In this document: piece by piece, positions 26,322 to 36,559 of the stretch
Layout of the letters: each line of letters opens with the position of its first letter
Numbering within the stretch: position 1 is the stretch's first letter
Origin: Acidithiobacillus marinus
Lineage (GTDB): Bacteria; Pseudomonadota; Gammaproteobacteria; Acidithiobacillales; Acidithiobacillaceae
Direction of reading: 5' to 3'
NCBI RefSeq assembly: GCF_002847505.1
Contig: NZ_MXAV01000044.1
Coordinates: forward strand, 62,001 to 126,000
Length of the DNA stretch: 64,000 bases
Translations under genes and position numbers: made by a program
Notes under the pieces: generated by a model
Told to the model about the DNA's origin: nothing
What the model saw: the letters and a program-made list of their open reading frames with translations, nothing else
Database searches by the model: none

Positions 26322-27867
26322 TGACATCGAAAGCTTCTTCAGCACAATCCGGATGATCTATATTGAAATGACAGCCCCGGGATTCACGGCGAAACAGGGC
26401 CGAACGCAGCAGGATTTCGGCGTTCTGACGCAAGTTGCGCAATTCCTGATAGCTCCGTGATACGCCGGAACTATCCCCGATTCGTTCAGCCATGGCTGCA
26501 AGTTGCTGCACAGCCTTGCTCATGTCCTGATCATTGCGAATAATGCCTCCTGACTGCCACATCACGTGCTGTATCGTGTGGTGCATCTCCATCATGCTAT
26601 GTGGATCCGGGAGCACACCCTGCTGTTTTGATGCCGCCAGGGCAGGAACGGTAGCATGATAGATTGGCGGCTCCGGAAGCCGGGCTTTGCCTTCCAGGGC
26701 TTCAACAATACTAGCTGCTCCGACCACACATTCGAGCAGGGAATTGCTGGCCAGGCGATTGGCCCCATGCAGGCCGGTCGCACTGACTTCTCCGACGGCA
26801 TAGAGACCGGGCAATGAGCTGTGTCCATGAGCATCTACCACCACACCGCCGCAGGTATAATGGGCGGCGGGCACTACCGGAATCGCTTCCCGGGTAAGAT
26901 CGTAGCCGCGTTCCAGACAATGGCGGTATATAGCAGGGAAATGCTGGCGAACGGCATCTGCTGATTCTGCACTGATATCCAAAGTGACGTGGGAAAGTTG
27001 ATGCTTTTTCATTTCTGTATCGATAGCGCGTGCGACAATATCCCGAGGTGCAAGCTCCGCACGCGGATCATAATGGTCCAGAAAGTGGCGACCATCGGGA
27101 AGGCGCAGTACTGCACCTTCACCGCGCAGTGCTTCCGTAAGTAAAAAAGGGGCATGACCCGGATCATAGAGAGTAGTGGGATGGAATTGGATAAACTCCA
27201 TATTGGCAATTTCGGCACCGGCCCGATAGGCCAGAGCGATGCCATCCCCGGTAGCCACCATGGGATTGCTGCTGTGTAAATACATTTGACCGGCTCCACC
27301 ACTCGCCAGAATAATGGCTCTGGCAGTCCATAATTCCGGGGTATCATGTTTGGCATCCATGACCCAGACACCCTGACAGCGTCCCTCCTGCGTCCATAAT
27401 TCACAGGCCAAATGGTTTTCGAAGAGACTGATCCGGGTTTGCTGGCGTACGCGCTCAAGTAAGGTATGTTCGATGGCGTTTCCAGTGGTATCGGCACGAT
27501 GCAGAACCCGGCGGACCCGATGCCCACCTTCCCGAGTCAAGTGCCAAGCACCATCACTTTGGCGATCAAAAGGTACTCCCCAGTCGATCAGTTGCCGGGC
27601 TGCGTCAGGACCTGCCTGAATAATCCGGGTAACAGCGTCGGGATGGCAAAGTCCCGCACCGGCCCCCAGGGTATCCTCAATGTGCATGGCGATACTGTCC
27701 TCGGTGAAATCCATGACCGCAGCCATGCCTCCCTGAGCCCAGTTGCTGGCCGTGAGTTCGGCCTGATCCTTGCTCAGAATACCCACAGTTCCCAGGCGGG
27801 CGAGTCCCAGGGCAGTGCTGAGACCGGCAACACCGGAACCAATAATTATGAAGTCAAAAACGGGCAT
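26236..27867 (-). CDS. nadB: L-aspartate oxidase NadB
   Basis: A 543-residue FAD flavoprotein that oxidises aspartate to iminoaspartate, the first step of de novo NAD synthesis with NadA. The FAD motif is IIGSGVAGLSTALGLA at residues 7-22. Other family segments are ELTASNWAQGGMAAV, EFIQFHPTTLY, TCGGVVVDAHGHSSLPGLYA and GANRLASNSLLECVV. Length matches E. coli NadB. It reads away from rpoE. Its 3' end overlaps the ygfX-like gene. Confidence 0.95.
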   Translation of the reverse strand: MPVFDFIIIGSGVAGLSTALGLARLGTVGILSKDQAELTASNWAQGGMAAVMDFTEDSIAMHIEDTLGAGAGLCHPDAVTRIIQAGPDAARQLIDWGVPFDRQSDGAWHLTREGGHRVRRVLHRADTTGNAIEHTLLERVRQQTRISLFENHLACELWTQEGRCQGVWVMDAKHDTPELWTARAIILASGGAGQMYLHSSNPMVATGDGIALAYRAGAEIANMEFIQFHPTTLYDPGHAPFLLTEALRGEGAVLRLPDGRHFLDHYDPRAELAPRDIVARAIDTEMKKHQLSHVTLDISAESADAVRQHFPAIYRHCLERGYDLTREAIPVVPAAHYTCGGVVVDAHGHSSLPGLYAVGEVSATGLHGANRLASNSLLECVVGAASIVEALEGKARLPEPPIYHATVPALAASKQQGVLPDPHSMMEMHHTIQHVMWQSGGIIRNDQDMSKAVQQLAAMAERIGDSSGVSRSYQELRNLRQNAEILLRSALFRRESRGCHFNIDHPDCAEEAFDVITQRDQEHPYARPIAGADTGARDARSRP

Positions 27868-27899
27868 TCAGTGTCCTGGAAATAGTCGTAGGAATGTTG

Positions 27900-27930
27900 T
27901 TGCAAGAAAACCTGCGGGTCATGATACGAT
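27900..27930 (+). promoter_or_regulatory. Possible sigma-70 promoter for rpoE-rseA
   Basis: TTGCAA (27900-27905) and a TGn-extended -10 TACGAT (27925-27930) lie 50 nt before the rpoE start with a long 19-nt spacer. I looked for a sigma-E site (GGAACTT/TCTGA) in this gap and saw only a poor GGAATG/GTCAT pair. Low certainty. Confidence 0.3.
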
Positions 27931-27980
27931 GATGGGCTAACAAGGTGAAGAACGGCACCAGAACCATAAAGGAAGGCCGA

Positions 27981-28607
27981 ATGAGTAAAACAAGTGGACG
28001 CGGCAGCAGTGGCGCGCCGGAAAGCGGCGCGACCACTGACTTGTTACTCGTTCAGCGGGTACAAAAAGGAGAAAAAAAGGCTTTTGATCTGCTGGTACGC
28101 AAATATCAGCACAAGGTAGTGGCTCTGGTTGGTCGCTTTGTGCGCACGCCGGAAGAAGCCGAAGATGTCGCCCAGGAAGCTTTTGTCAAAGCCTATCGAG
28201 CCCTGAAAAATTTTCGCGGGGATAGCGCCTTTTATACCTGGCTGTATCGCATTGCCGTCAATACGGCCAAAAACCACCTGGTCGCCCAGGGGCGGCAGGT
28301 AGCCATTGTCGATGCCGAAACCGAAGATGCGGAACAATTTGCCGGTGCTGATGGACTAAGAGAATATGATACGCCTGAGGGCGTGTTGCTCAGCAAGGAA
28401 TTGGCAGAGCATATTGATGGGGCCTTGTCAGCGTTGCCGGAAGATTTGCGAACAGCGGTAACACTTAGGGAGTTTGAGGGACTCAGTTATGACGAGATTG
28501 CGCAAGTGATGGAATGTCCAGTGGGAACAGTGAGATCGCGGATTTTCAGAGCGCGCGAAGCCATTGCCAAAGTGTTGGCACCATTGTTAAATCAGGAACA
28601 GCCATGA
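27981..28607 (+). CDS. rpoE: Extracytoplasmic stress sigma factor RpoE (sigma-E/AlgU)
   Basis: A 208-residue ECF sigma factor. Region 2 is AFDLLVRKYQHKVVALVGRF through DVAQEAFVKAYRALKNFRG and FYTWLYRIAVNTAKN. Region 4 is VTLREFEGLSYDEIAQVM with PVGTVRSRIFRAREAI. An extra ~20-residue Ser/Gly-rich N-terminus (KTSGRGSSGAPESGA) precedes the core. ATG 27981 follows AAGGAAGG. RpoE directs transcription of envelope-repair genes and is held by the RseA-like anti-sigma encoded next, whose start overlaps this stop by 4 nt. Confidence 0.94.
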   Translation: MSKTSGRGSSGAPESGATTDLLLVQRVQKGEKKAFDLLVRKYQHKVVALVGRFVRTPEEAEDVAQEAFVKAYRALKNFRGDSAFYTWLYRIAVNTAKNHLVAQGRQVAIVDAETEDAEQFAGADGLREYDTPEGVLLSKELAEHIDGALSALPEDLRTAVTLREFEGLSYDEIAQVMECPVGTVRSRIFRAREAIAKVLAPLLNQEQP

Positions 28608-29269
28608 ATAATCAAAACAGAGAAGATCTGATGGCCTTCATGGAAGGCGAATTAGGACCCTTGCAAGCCAATCGTATGGCTGCTCGCTTACAAAGCGAAC
28701 GAAGTCTGCGGGATGCCTGGGAAAATCAGTACCGGATTTCTTTTTTGTTGCAAAACGACCGCAGGGGTGCCCAGTGGGCATCGTCGGGGTTTGCTGATCG
28801 CATAGCTGCGCAAATTGCCGATGAACCTGCTATTCTGGCACCTCGTTTGTCTGGGACTCGCCGTGTTTCCCCTTCGTTCTGGATGAAGGCCGGGTCAGTA
28901 GCTGCAGTACTGGCAGTGTCAGTCACCTTGGTGGGTTTGCTTCCTCGGCATACTCTTTCCGATGGACAAACGGTTTCTGTTCAAGGAAATCACCTCACTC
29001 AGACAGCACTTTCGAATAGTGCACAAGGGACACGGGAGGTATTTCATCTTCGCCCGGTTGACGATTTCAATGTCCAGCCTGCTGGCCCTGACCTGATGAT
29101 ACAGCAGGACATCAAGCGGCTCTGGATTCCCGGTCAGAGTAATTATCTTCCCGTTTCCGCGTCTGCCGTTTACGGTCATGTTGGCGGAGGCCTACAGAAC
29201 ACGGTATATAGTTCCACAGCGGGAATCAGTAATATCTCCATTGATCGTTCTGCCGGCGGCTATCCTTAA
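28604..29269 (+). CDS. rseA: RseA-like anti-sigma-E factor
   Basis: A 221-residue single-pass membrane protein. The N-terminal cytoplasmic part (about 5-60; EDLMAFMEGELGPLQANRMAA) matches the RseA sigma-binding domain. One membrane helix spans about residues 94-113 (MKAGSVAAVLAVSVTLVGLL), and a periplasmic domain follows. The latter half is poorly conserved, which is normal for RseA. The gene starts inside the rpoE stop (ATGA). The usual next genes rseB and rseC are absent; a MucD/DegP protease gene follows after 88 bp. Confidence 0.86.
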   Translation: MNNQNREDLMAFMEGELGPLQANRMAARLQSERSLRDAWENQYRISFLLQNDRRGAQWASSGFADRIAAQIADEPAILAPRLSGTRRVSPSFWMKAGSVAAVLAVSVTLVGLLPRHTLSDGQTVSVQGNHLTQTALSNSAQGTREVFHLRPVDDFNVQPAGPDLMIQQDIKRLWIPGQSNYLPVSASAVYGHVGGGLQNTVYSSTAGISNISIDRSAGGYP

Positions 29270-29357
29270 AACGCCTTATTGCCAATAAGCCCGGATACCG
29301 AGATGATAAGCAGGGCCATTTGATAAAGTAACTATCGTAGTCGGGAGGGAGTGTACT

Positions 29358-30845
29358 TTGAATAAAGATCTGCGGCGTAAACAGCGCCCATTTGTGGCGC
29401 TTTGTGTCAGTTTTTCCTTGGGTTTTGCTGGGATGCTCCCAGCCTTGGCGGATGCTGGATCTGCTCCCGCGACCATGGTCGCGCTTCCGGATTTCACTCC
29501 CATTGTTAAACAATATGGGCCTGCCGTGGTCAACATCAGTACTACGGAAACCAAAACGGCGCGTGGGGTTGGATCACCTTTTCCCCCGGATTCCCCTCTG
29601 AACCAGTTTTTTGCGCCTTTTTTTGGCGCCCCAGGACAACCGAGAGCCGGTCAGGGCGGAGCGACTCCTCCAGGCCATAAATATGAAGTCCAGTCTTTGG
29701 GCTCAGGCTTTATTGTGAGTTCTGACGGTTATATTGTCACGGCCGCGCATGTAGTCAAGGGTGCTCAGAAAATCATTGTTAGCTTGACCAATCATCATCA
29801 ATATACGGCCCATTTGGTAGGCTTATCCACACGTATTGATGTGGCATTGCTCAAAATAGATGCCAAAAATCTGCCCACAGTGCAAATCGGAGACTCAGGC
29901 AAGCTGGAAGTAGGGCAGTGGGTGCTGGCTGTAGGTTCTCCCTTCGGATTTGAAAACAGCGTTACCCAGGGAGTGGTCAGCGCCACCTCCCGCCCTCTGC
30001 CCGATGATCCCTATATTCCCTTTATTCAGACCGATGTGCCCATTAATCCCGGCAACTCCGGGGGGCCACTGTTTAATATGCGGGGTCAGGTAGTCGGTAT
30101 CAATGACCAGATATACACCAACAGTGGCGGCTATATGGGATTGTCTTTTTCCATCCCCATTAATGTGGCCATGGATGCGGTCAAACAGCTGAAATTACAT
30201 CAGAAAGTGCATTTTGGCTGGCTGGGCGTCATGATTCAGGATGTCAGCATGGATCTGGCCAAATCCTTCCACATGAAAGAACCTATCGGCGCCCTGGTAT
30301 CCCAGGTGGTTCCCGATGGTCCCGCAGCCAAGGCGGGTTTGCGTCCTGGGGATGTGATTGTGTCCTTTGACGGACATGCCATTTATAACTCTGGACAGCT
30401 ACCGCCCATGGTCGGAGCTCTGCCAGCCGGATACAAGGCCAAGCTGGGTATTATTCGGGATGGCAAACCCATGACCTTGACTATCGTCGTGGAGAGCTTG
30501 CCGGGTGATATGGATAAAACGGCGGATACTGCCGGGGCTTCAGGTGGACAAACGCTGAAAGGTGAAATCAAGCGGTTGCATATCGAAGTTGGTCCACTTA
30601 CTGCCGAAGCCCGGAAGCAGCTCAACGTGAATACCGGAGTGTTGGTTTTGGGGGTGGCTCCGGGTATTGCCTCTGAAGCCGGCATTCGTCCCGGTGATGT
30701 TATTCTCCAGGTGGCCCAGCAGCCCATCAATAACGTGACTGCGCTGCAGAAACTAGTCGCGTCACTGCCCGCCGGCCAGCCTGTTCCGGTGCTGGTCCGT
30801 CGCGGAGATGGTAGCTTCTATCTGGTACTCTCACTGCCTCGCTGA
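29358..30845 (+). CDS. mucD: Periplasmic Do-like serine protease (MucD/DegP, HtrA family)
   Basis: A 495-residue HtrA protease. An N-terminal signal peptide (LCVSFSLGFAGMLPALADA, cleavage near residue 32) precedes the trypsin-like domain with catalytic His131 (TAAHVVKG), Asp161 (RIDVALLKID) and Ser234 (INPGNSGGPLF). Two PDZ domains follow (about 285-375 and 400-490). Start is TTG 29358 behind a GGGAGGG box with 8-nt spacing; no better start fits the signal peptide. Lying after rpoE-rseA, it is probably part of the sigma-E response, clearing misfolded periplasmic proteins. Confidence 0.94.
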   Translation: MNKDLRRKQRPFVALCVSFSLGFAGMLPALADAGSAPATMVALPDFTPIVKQYGPAVVNISTTETKTARGVGSPFPPDSPLNQFFAPFFGAPGQPRAGQGGATPPGHKYEVQSLGSGFIVSSDGYIVTAAHVVKGAQKIIVSLTNHHQYTAHLVGLSTRIDVALLKIDAKNLPTVQIGDSGKLEVGQWVLAVGSPFGFENSVTQGVVSATSRPLPDDPYIPFIQTDVPINPGNSGGPLFNMRGQVVGINDQIYTNSGGYMGLSFSIPINVAMDAVKQLKLHQKVHFGWLGVMIQDVSMDLAKSFHMKEPIGALVSQVVPDGPAAKAGLRPGDVIVSFDGHAIYNSGQLPPMVGALPAGYKAKLGIIRDGKPMTLTIVVESLPGDMDKTADTAGASGGQTLKGEIKRLHIEVGPLTAEARKQLNVNTGVLVLGVAPGIASEAGIRPGDVILQVAQQPINNVTALQKLVASLPAGQPVPVLVRRGDGSFYLVLSLPR

Positions 30846-30863
30846 AATCCAAGATAGAGGGCA

Positions 30864-30893
30864 GGGGCTGGGTGTAACTCCCGGCCCTTTTTG
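30864..30893 (+). terminator. Intrinsic terminator after mucD
   Basis: Stem GGGCTGGG (30865-30872) pairs with CCCGGCCC (30880-30887) with one G-T wobble and a 7-nt loop, followed by TTTTT (30888-30892). It separates the sigma-E module from lepA. Confidence 0.82.
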
Positions 30894-30948
30894 TTAAGGT
30901 GTCGAGCAAGACAGGAAAACTGTCCAGCTCTTTGGGATTTAAGGATAT

Positions 30949-32751
30949 ATGACTGAGCAGCAACATATTCGCAATTTTTCCATCATTGCCCATGTGGATC
31001 ACGGCAAATCCACCCTTGCTGACCAGTTCATCCGTTTGTGTGGGGCTCTCACCGAACGGGAAATGTCCAGTCAGGTACTCGATACCATGGATATTGAAAA
31101 AGAGCGGGGAATCACCATCAAGGCGCAAAGTGTGCGCCTGCAATTCAAGGCCAAAGATGGCCAGGAATACCAGTTCAATCTGATAGACACGCCTGGTCAT
31201 GTCGATTTTTCCTATGAAGTCAGCCGCTCTCTGGCGGCCTGTGAGGGTGCCTTGCTGGTGGTGGATGCTTCCCAGGGCGTGGAAGCCCAAAGTGTTGCCA
31301 ACTGCTACACGGCCCTGGAACATGATCTGGAAATCGTCCCGGTTCTCAATAAAATTGATCTACCAGCAGCGGATCCCGCCCGGGTGCGCACGGAAATTGA
31401 AGAAATTGTCGGCCTTCCTGCCGATGACGCCATCGAAGCCAGCGCCAAGGAAGGCATTGGCATCCGGGAGATTCTCGAAAGAGTGGTCGAACGGATTCCC
31501 GCCCCCAAAGGGGACAGTAATGCTCCTCTGCAAGCCCTCATCATTGACTCCTGGTTTGACAATTACCTGGGCACGGTGGTGCTGGTCCGCGTCATGAATG
31601 GATCTATCCGACCTGGTCAGCGGGTAGTGACCATGGTCGGTCAGAAAAATTATGTGGTTGAGAAGGTAGGCGTTTTTACTCCCAAGTCGTTGACGGTGCC
31701 GGCGCTGGAAACAGGCGCTGTGGGTTTTGTTATTGCTGGAGTCAAAAGTATTGAAGGGGCACGGGTCGGTGACACCCTGACTGAACAGGATCGCCCTGCC
31801 AGTCAGGCCTTGCCGGGTTTCCGGGAGGTACAGCCGCAAGTATTCACCGGTTTGTATCCGGTGGATTCCTCCGATTATGAAGATTTTCGTGAAGCGCTAC
31901 AGAAGCTGCGCCTGAATGATGCGGCTTTGCAATTTGAACCGGAAACCTCCCAGGCCCTGGGCTTCGGGTTCCGTTGTGGTTTTCTGGGCTTATTGCACAT
32001 GGAAATTGTGCAGGAACGATTAGAGCGAGAATATCGGCTGGAACTCATCAGCACCGCACCGACGGTGGTGTATCAGGTGATTACCTCCGATGGTCAAACC
32101 TTGAAAATTTCCAACCCGGCTGAACTGCCACCCGTTCAAAAGATCGCCGATTTTCAGGAACCGGTCATCAGCGCCAATATTCTGGTGCCGGAAACCTATC
32201 TGGGTCCGGTCATTGCCTTGTGTGAAGAACGCCGGGGCCGGCAGAAAAATATGCAGTTTACCGGTGGGCAGGTCATGCTCCGCTATGAATTACCCCATAA
32301 CGAAGTCGTTCTGGACTTTTTTGACCGCCTGAAATCTGTCAGTCGGGGCTATGCCTCTATGGACTATGAATTTGCCCGCTTTGAGAGTGGCCCACTGGTA
32401 AAGATGGATATTCTGATCAATGGGGAAAAACTCGATGCCTTGTCCTGGATTGTGCATCGGGACGTTTCCGAACGGCGTGGTCGTGAACTGGTGACACGTT
32501 TACGTGAACTTATACCCCGGCAAATGTTCGAAGTGGCCATACAAGCAGCCATCGGGGCGCGCATCATTGCCCGTGAATCCGTCAAGGCCATGCGCAAGAA
32601 TGTGCTGGCCAAATGTTATGGCGGTGATGTTTCCCGTAAACGTAAATTGCTGGAAAAACAGAAAGAGGGGAAAAAACGCATGAAACAGGTGGGGCATGTG
32701 GAAATTCCCCAGGAAGCATTTTTGGCGGTACTGAAGAGCGATAAACGCTAA
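30949..32751 (+). CDS. lepA: Elongation factor 4 (LepA)
   Basis: A 600-residue translational GTPase with G1 [14 protein letters not shown], the effector region [14 protein letters not shown]3 [11 protein letters not shown] and G4 LNKIDLPAA. The LepA-specific C-terminal domain ends in [20 protein letters not shown], as usual. LepA acts on stalled or initiating ribosomes and affects 30S assembly. The ATG is preceded by AAGGATAT. The order lepA-lepB-(DUF4845)-rnc-era-recO-pdxJ-acpS is the conserved proteobacterial arrangement. Confidence 0.97.
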   Translation: MTEQQHIRNFSIIAHVDHGKSTLADQFIRLCGALTEREMSSQVLDTMDIEKERGITIKAQSVRLQFKAKDGQEYQFNLIDTPGHVDFSYEVSRSLAACEGALLVVDASQGVEAQSVANCYTALEHDLEIVPVLNKIDLPAADPARVRTEIEEIVGLPADDAIEASAKEGIGIREILERVVERIPAPKGDSNAPLQALIIDSWFDNYLGTVVLVRVMNGSIRPGQRVVTMVGQKNYVVEKVGVFTPKSLTVPALETGAVGFVIAGVKSIEGARVGDTLTEQDRPASQALPGFREVQPQVFTGLYPVDSSDYEDFREALQKLRLNDAALQFEPETSQALGFGFRCGFLGLLHMEIVQERLEREYRLELISTAPTVVYQVITSDGQTLKISNPAELPPVQKIADFQEPVISANILVPETYLGPVIALCEERRGRQKNMQFTGGQVMLRYELPHNEVVLDFFDRLKSVSRGYASMDYEFARFESGPLVKMDILINGEKLDALSWIVHRDVSERRGRELVTRLRELIPRQMFEVAIQAAIGARIIARESVKAMRKNVLAKCYGGDVSRKRKLLEKQKEGKKRMKQVGHVEIPQEAFLAVLKSDKR

Positions 32752-32770
32752 ACAGGAAGGAAATATATCA

Positions 32771-33562
32771 ATGGATTTTACTTTGGGGTTGTTTCTCGCG
32801 GTGCTTGTATCTGGCCTGATCTGGCTGGTGGATGTCATATTTCTCCGGCGCAGACGGAATCAGGAAACCCGTGAATCCATTATTGTCGAATATGCCCGCA
32901 GTTTTTTTCCGGTTTTGCTGGTGGTTTTTTTGATTCGATCCTTTCTTTTTGAGCCCTTTCAGATTCCTTCCGGTTCCATGATTCCGACCCTGCGGGTCGG
33001 GGATTTTGTCCTCGTCAATAAATTCCAGTGGGGATTGCGACTGCCTCTGATCCATACTCCGATTACCCAGGGCAGCCCGGTGGAAGCAGGGGACATCATG
33101 GTATTTCGTTATCCGAAAAATCCCCGCATTGATTATATCAAGCGGGTCATTGGGTTGCCCGGCGATACCATCGAGGTCAAAGGCAATGATCTTTATATCA
33201 ATGGCAAACTGATTCCCCAGAAATATATCGGCAATTTCAACTATCGCCCGGAAGGTCAGGGTGCTGAGGGTATGGTTATTCCCACGAAAGAATATGCTCA
33301 AGAACTGGGCGGTCATCATTTTCATATTATTGAGTTTGACACTCCAGAAGCGCAAATGGATTTTGGACCTTACAAGGTTCCTCCCCACACTTACTTCATG
33401 ATGGGTGACGATCGGGACAACAGTAATGACAGCCGTTTCTGGGGAGTGGTTCCAGAACGCAACATTGTGGGTAAGGCCATGTTTGTCTGGTTTTCCTGGG
33501 ATGCAGAAGATTGGTCCATTCGCTGGAATCAGGTTGGCCGTTCTCTCGATGGTCGGCAATAA
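32771..33562 (+). CDS. lepB: Signal peptidase I LepB
   Basis: A 263-residue inner-membrane peptidase that removes Sec/Tat signal peptides. Two N-terminal membrane helices (about 5-24 and 45-61) precede the periplasmic catalytic domain. The catalytic dyad is Ser69 in QIPSGSMIPTL and Lys124 in IDYIKRVIGLPGD; box E is MMGDDRDNSNDSRFWG. AGGAAGG lies about 9 nt before ATG 32771. It follows lepA by 19 nt. Confidence 0.96.
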   Translation: MDFTLGLFLAVLVSGLIWLVDVIFLRRRRNQETRESIIVEYARSFFPVLLVVFLIRSFLFEPFQIPSGSMIPTLRVGDFVLVNKFQWGLRLPLIHTPITQGSPVEAGDIMVFRYPKNPRIDYIKRVIGLPGDTIEVKGNDLYINGKLIPQKYIGNFNYRPEGQGAEGMVIPTKEYAQELGGHHFHIIEFDTPEAQMDFGPYKVPPHTYFMMGDDRDNSNDSRFWGVVPERNIVGKAMFVWFSWDAEDWSIRWNQVGRSLDGRQ

Positions 33563-33646
33563 AATCAGCGTGATATTCCTTGCATGAATGCTCATTGCCA
33601 ACTAAATAGAAACTGATTTCATTTGCCGTGTACGGAGTATTGCTTC

Positions 33647-34063
33647 ATGCCAGGTCCAGTTCAGTGGTTACGCAACAGAGAGAGACTGCCCATCAATCCT
33701 TCTGCCAATCCCTCGCCAGAAGCTGGAGTTGGTCTGATCGGGGTGATTTTCTGGATTTTCATACTGGTGCTGGTGGTTGCTTTTGTGGTCAAGGTCATGC
33801 CCAGTTATTACGATTACTGGTCCCTGCAAAATATTGTCAAACAACAGGCGCAGCAGGCTGGCCCGGAGGAGTCGGCGGGACAAATCCTCTATAACCTGAA
33901 CGGGCGCCTGGGCGTGGCCATGATTCATATCCCGCAAAAAGACATCGTGATTGAAAAGGCCGGTAATGGTCCCGTGCTGATTACGGTGACTTACGACAAA
34001 ATTGTTCCCCTAGCCGGAAATATGAGCCTGCTCCTGCATTTTCAGGCCAAAGGCGGGCACTGA
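33647..34063 (+). CDS. DUF4845 family single-pass membrane protein
   Basis: A 138-residue protein with one membrane helix (about residues 27-50, GVGLIGVIFWIFILVLVVAF) and a small extracytoplasmic domain. Position between lepB and rnc, length and the VKVMPSYYDYWSLQNIV segment after the helix match DUF4845 proteins. Function is unknown. I used ATG 33647 (MPGPVQWLRNR) with CGGAG about 9 nt upstream. Confidence 0.82.
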   Translation: MPGPVQWLRNRERLPINPSANPSPEAGVGLIGVIFWIFILVLVVAFVVKVMPSYYDYWSLQNIVKQQAQQAGPEESAGQILYNLNGRLGVAMIHIPQKDIVIEKAGNGPVLITVTYDKIVPLAGNMSLLLHFQAKGGH

Positions 34064-34221
34064 GGAAGATGCGCTGCAGCGCATAAGGCAAAGCCCATTC
34101 CAGGATTCAACTCAAGGCCCTATTCAAGGACCGGCTCGCTCAAGGAGAGTATCCGCAAGCAGCTATTTCCGTGTATGCTTAAAGCCATTTTTGGTGTTTG
34201 AAAAAGATAGAGACTGAGGTT

Positions 34222-34902
34222 ATGGCTTCGCTGGATATGCTGCAAAAAGCAGTCGGGTATCATTTTAGCGGGATGCACCTGCTCACGCAGGCACTCACGC
34301 ACCGCAGTGCGGGAGCAGCGCACAATGAGCGTCTGGAGTTTTTGGGTGATGCGGCCTTGAACTTTGTGGTGGCAGCGCGCTTGTTTGCGCGTTTTCCCAA
34401 GGTGAGTGAAGGTGATTTATCGCGGATGCGGGCCCGGTTGGTGCGCGAAGAAACTCTGGCAGAAATTGCCGGTGAAATTGCCCTGGCTGATTACCTTATC
34501 CTGGGGCCGGGCGAAGTGCGTAGCGGTGGCTCCAGAAGGGACTCCATTCGCGCCGATGCCTTGGAAGCTGTTATTGGCGCCGCCTTTCTGGATGGTGGTT
34601 TTGCAGCTGCCGAGGGGATAGTCCTGAAGCTGATGGAACCACGCATTACCGATCAGTTGGGGGATGCAGAATTACGCGATCCGAAAACCCGGCTGCAGGA
34701 ATTTTTGCAGGGCAAAGGGCGGCCCTTGCCGGTTTATACGCTGGTCGAAGAAAAGGGTCAGGCCCATGAAAGACGCTTTGTGGCGCGTTGCAGCGTGCCC
34801 GAAGTAGCTTCCACGGAAGCAGAAGACGGCAGTCGTCGTAAAGCGGAACAACAAGCGGCAGCCCTGATGCTTGCGCAACTACAGAATTTGTCGCGTGGCT
34901 GA
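34222..34902 (+). CDS. rnc: Ribonuclease III
   Basis: A 226-residue double-strand-specific endoribonuclease, the same length as E. coli RNase III. The catalytic signature is NERLEFLGDAALN, and the second acidic cluster is DALEAVIGAAFLDGG. A C-terminal double-stranded RNA-binding domain (about 155-225; DPKTRLQEFLQGKG) follows. ATG 34222 aligns with the family start (LQKAVGYHF), although its GAGG box is only 2 nt upstream; TTG 34198 and ATG 34234 are alternatives. Its stop overlaps era. Confidence 0.95.
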   Translation: MASLDMLQKAVGYHFSGMHLLTQALTHRSAGAAHNERLEFLGDAALNFVVAARLFARFPKVSEGDLSRMRARLVREETLAEIAGEIALADYLILGPGEVRSGGSRRDSIRADALEAVIGAAFLDGGFAAAEGIVLKLMEPRITDQLGDAELRDPKTRLQEFLQGKGRPLPVYTLVEEKGQAHERRFVARCSVPEVASTEAEDGSRRKAEQQAAALMLAQLQNLSRG

Positions 34903-35809
34903 AAACGAGGCTTTAGAAACCGCCCATCCTTACCGGAGTGGCTATGTGGCCCTGCTGGGGCGTCCCAATGTAGGTAAATCTACCCTGTTGAATCATCTGG
35001 TGGGGCAGAAAATCAGTATTACTGCCCCCCGTCCACAAACCACCCGCGACCAGATTCTCGGTATTTTAACCCGCCCGGATGGTCAGGCCCTGTTTCTGGA
35101 TACTCCCGGTGTGCATGGTGGTTATCGCAGTCTTAACCGCCACCTGCTGAGAGCTACCCGGGGCGCTATGGAGTCTGCGGATCTGGGTGTGTTGGTAGTA
35201 GAGGCCATGCTCTGGATGGAAGATGATGCCGAAGCCTTGCGCTGGCTGCAACGCAGTGGCCTGCCGCTCCTAGCCGTGGTGAACAAAATTGATAAAATCA
35301 AGGCCAAGGAACGTCTGTTTCCTTATTTGCAGAATTTGACCGAGCGTGCCAATTTTGTGGCAGTGGTGCCCGTATCTGCGCGCAAAACCAGCGATATGGA
35401 AAAGTTGGCAGATATACTCATTCCGCTGTTGCCGACTGCGCCCGCCATTTTCCCCGAAGATCAGGTCACGGATCGAAATCTGCGCTTCATGGCCGCCGAG
35501 ATTATTCGCGAGCAGATTTTCCGGCAACTGGGGGCAGAGTTGCCCTATGATACTGCCGTAGCCATTGAAAGTTATCAGGTGGAAAACGGGCAGCAGCGTA
35601 TTGAAGCCACTATCTACTGTCGCAGGCCAGGGCAGAAAGCCATTATTCTCGGCGAAGGAGGCAGTCGTTTGCGGGTGATTGGCAGCCGGGCCCGTGAAGC
35701 GCTGCAACAGTTAACCGAAGAGCGGGTCTGGCTCGGCCTCTGGGTAAAGCAAAAAGAACAGTGGACCGAGGATACGCATATTCTGCGCGAGCTGGGGTAT
35801 GACGACTGA
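34895..35809 (+). CDS. era: GTPase Era
   Basis: A 304-residue GTPase required for 16S rRNA maturation and 30S assembly. G motifs: [14 protein letters not shown] (G1), DTPGVHGG (G3), [10 protein letters not shown] (G4) and VSARKTSD (G5). A C-terminal KH domain follows ([20 protein letters not shown]). GTG 34895 lies in the end of rnc (8-nt overlap) and gives a length close to E. coli Era. The stop overlaps recO by 11 nt. Confidence 0.96.
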   Translation: MAENEALETAHPYRSGYVALLGRPNVGKSTLLNHLVGQKISITAPRPQTTRDQILGILTRPDGQALFLDTPGVHGGYRSLNRHLLRATRGAMESADLGVLVVEAMLWMEDDAEALRWLQRSGLPLLAVVNKIDKIKAKERLFPYLQNLTERANFVAVVPVSARKTSDMEKLADILIPLLPTAPAIFPEDQVTDRNLRFMAAEIIREQIFRQLGAELPYDTAVAIESYQVENGQQRIEATIYCRRPGQKAIILGEGGSRLRVIGSRAREALQQLTEERVWLGLWVKQKEQWTEDTHILRELGYDD

Positions 35810-36530
35810 CGCGGGTGATCGCGCCTGGGTACTGCATCGCCATGCTTACGGGGATTCCAGTCTGATTGTGGAGTTTTTCACTCAGCAGTATGGCCGTCTG
35901 GGGGTGCTGGCCAAAGGCGCGCGCCGCCCGCGCTCAGCTTTTGCCAGCATTGAGGCGGGGCGACCTCTGTGGATTCGCTGGCTGGGAAAAGGCGAGCTTC
36001 CCCTGCTCGTGCAGGCCGAGGAGCAGGGTACCCTCCCGCCTTTGAGCACCCTGCAAAATCTGAGCTTGTTTTACATAAATGAGTTGTTGTTGCGGCTCAC
36101 CCAGCGTGGGGATCCCTTTCCTGAGTTTTTTGAGGAATATGAAAACACGATCAAGGCGTTGAGCGATGTAGCCAATATCGCCTGGAATCTTCGCCGCTAT
36201 GAGCGCCATTTGCTGGAAGCCTTGGGCTGGGCAGCAGATCTGGGACAATGTGGGCACTGTGGAATTCCCTTGGCCCCGGGTGCTACCTGGTTTTATGCGA
36301 TCCAGACAGGAATTTTCTGTCCACGACATGCTCCTGGAGAGGCATCTGTGGCCATACCCGCAGAAGTGCTGGAATGGCTCAGCGGTCCGATGAATTCTCC
36401 CCCGGCTTCCGGTTATAATACGCACATGCGGCAGTATCTGGAGCGCGAATTGCAAGTGCATCTCGGCAGTCGGGCACTGGAGAGCCGCCGCCTGCTTGCC
36501 GCATACTTGCAGCGCAGCAAACGGGGATAA
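35799..36530 (+). CDS. recO: DNA repair protein RecO
   Basis: A 243-residue recombination mediator that, with RecR, loads RecA onto SSB-coated DNA. The N-terminal OB fold ([32 protein letters not shown]) precedes a helical domain with the partial zinc module CGHCG and CPRH (about residues 150-180). It overlaps era by 11 nt. recR is at the far end of this window. Confidence 0.94.
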   Translation: MTTDAGDRAWVLHRHAYGDSSLIVEFFTQQYGRLGVLAKGARRPRSAFASIEAGRPLWIRWLGKGELPLLVQAEEQGTLPPLSTLQNLSLFYINELLLRLTQRGDPFPEFFEEYENTIKALSDVANIAWNLRRYERHLLEALGWAADLGQCGHCGIPLAPGATWFYAIQTGIFCPRHAPGEASVAIPAEVLEWLSGPMNSPPASGYNTHMRQYLERELQVHLGSRALESRRLLAAYLQRSKRG

Positions 36531-36559
36531 CATCAACCTGATGATAAGGAGCAACTGGC

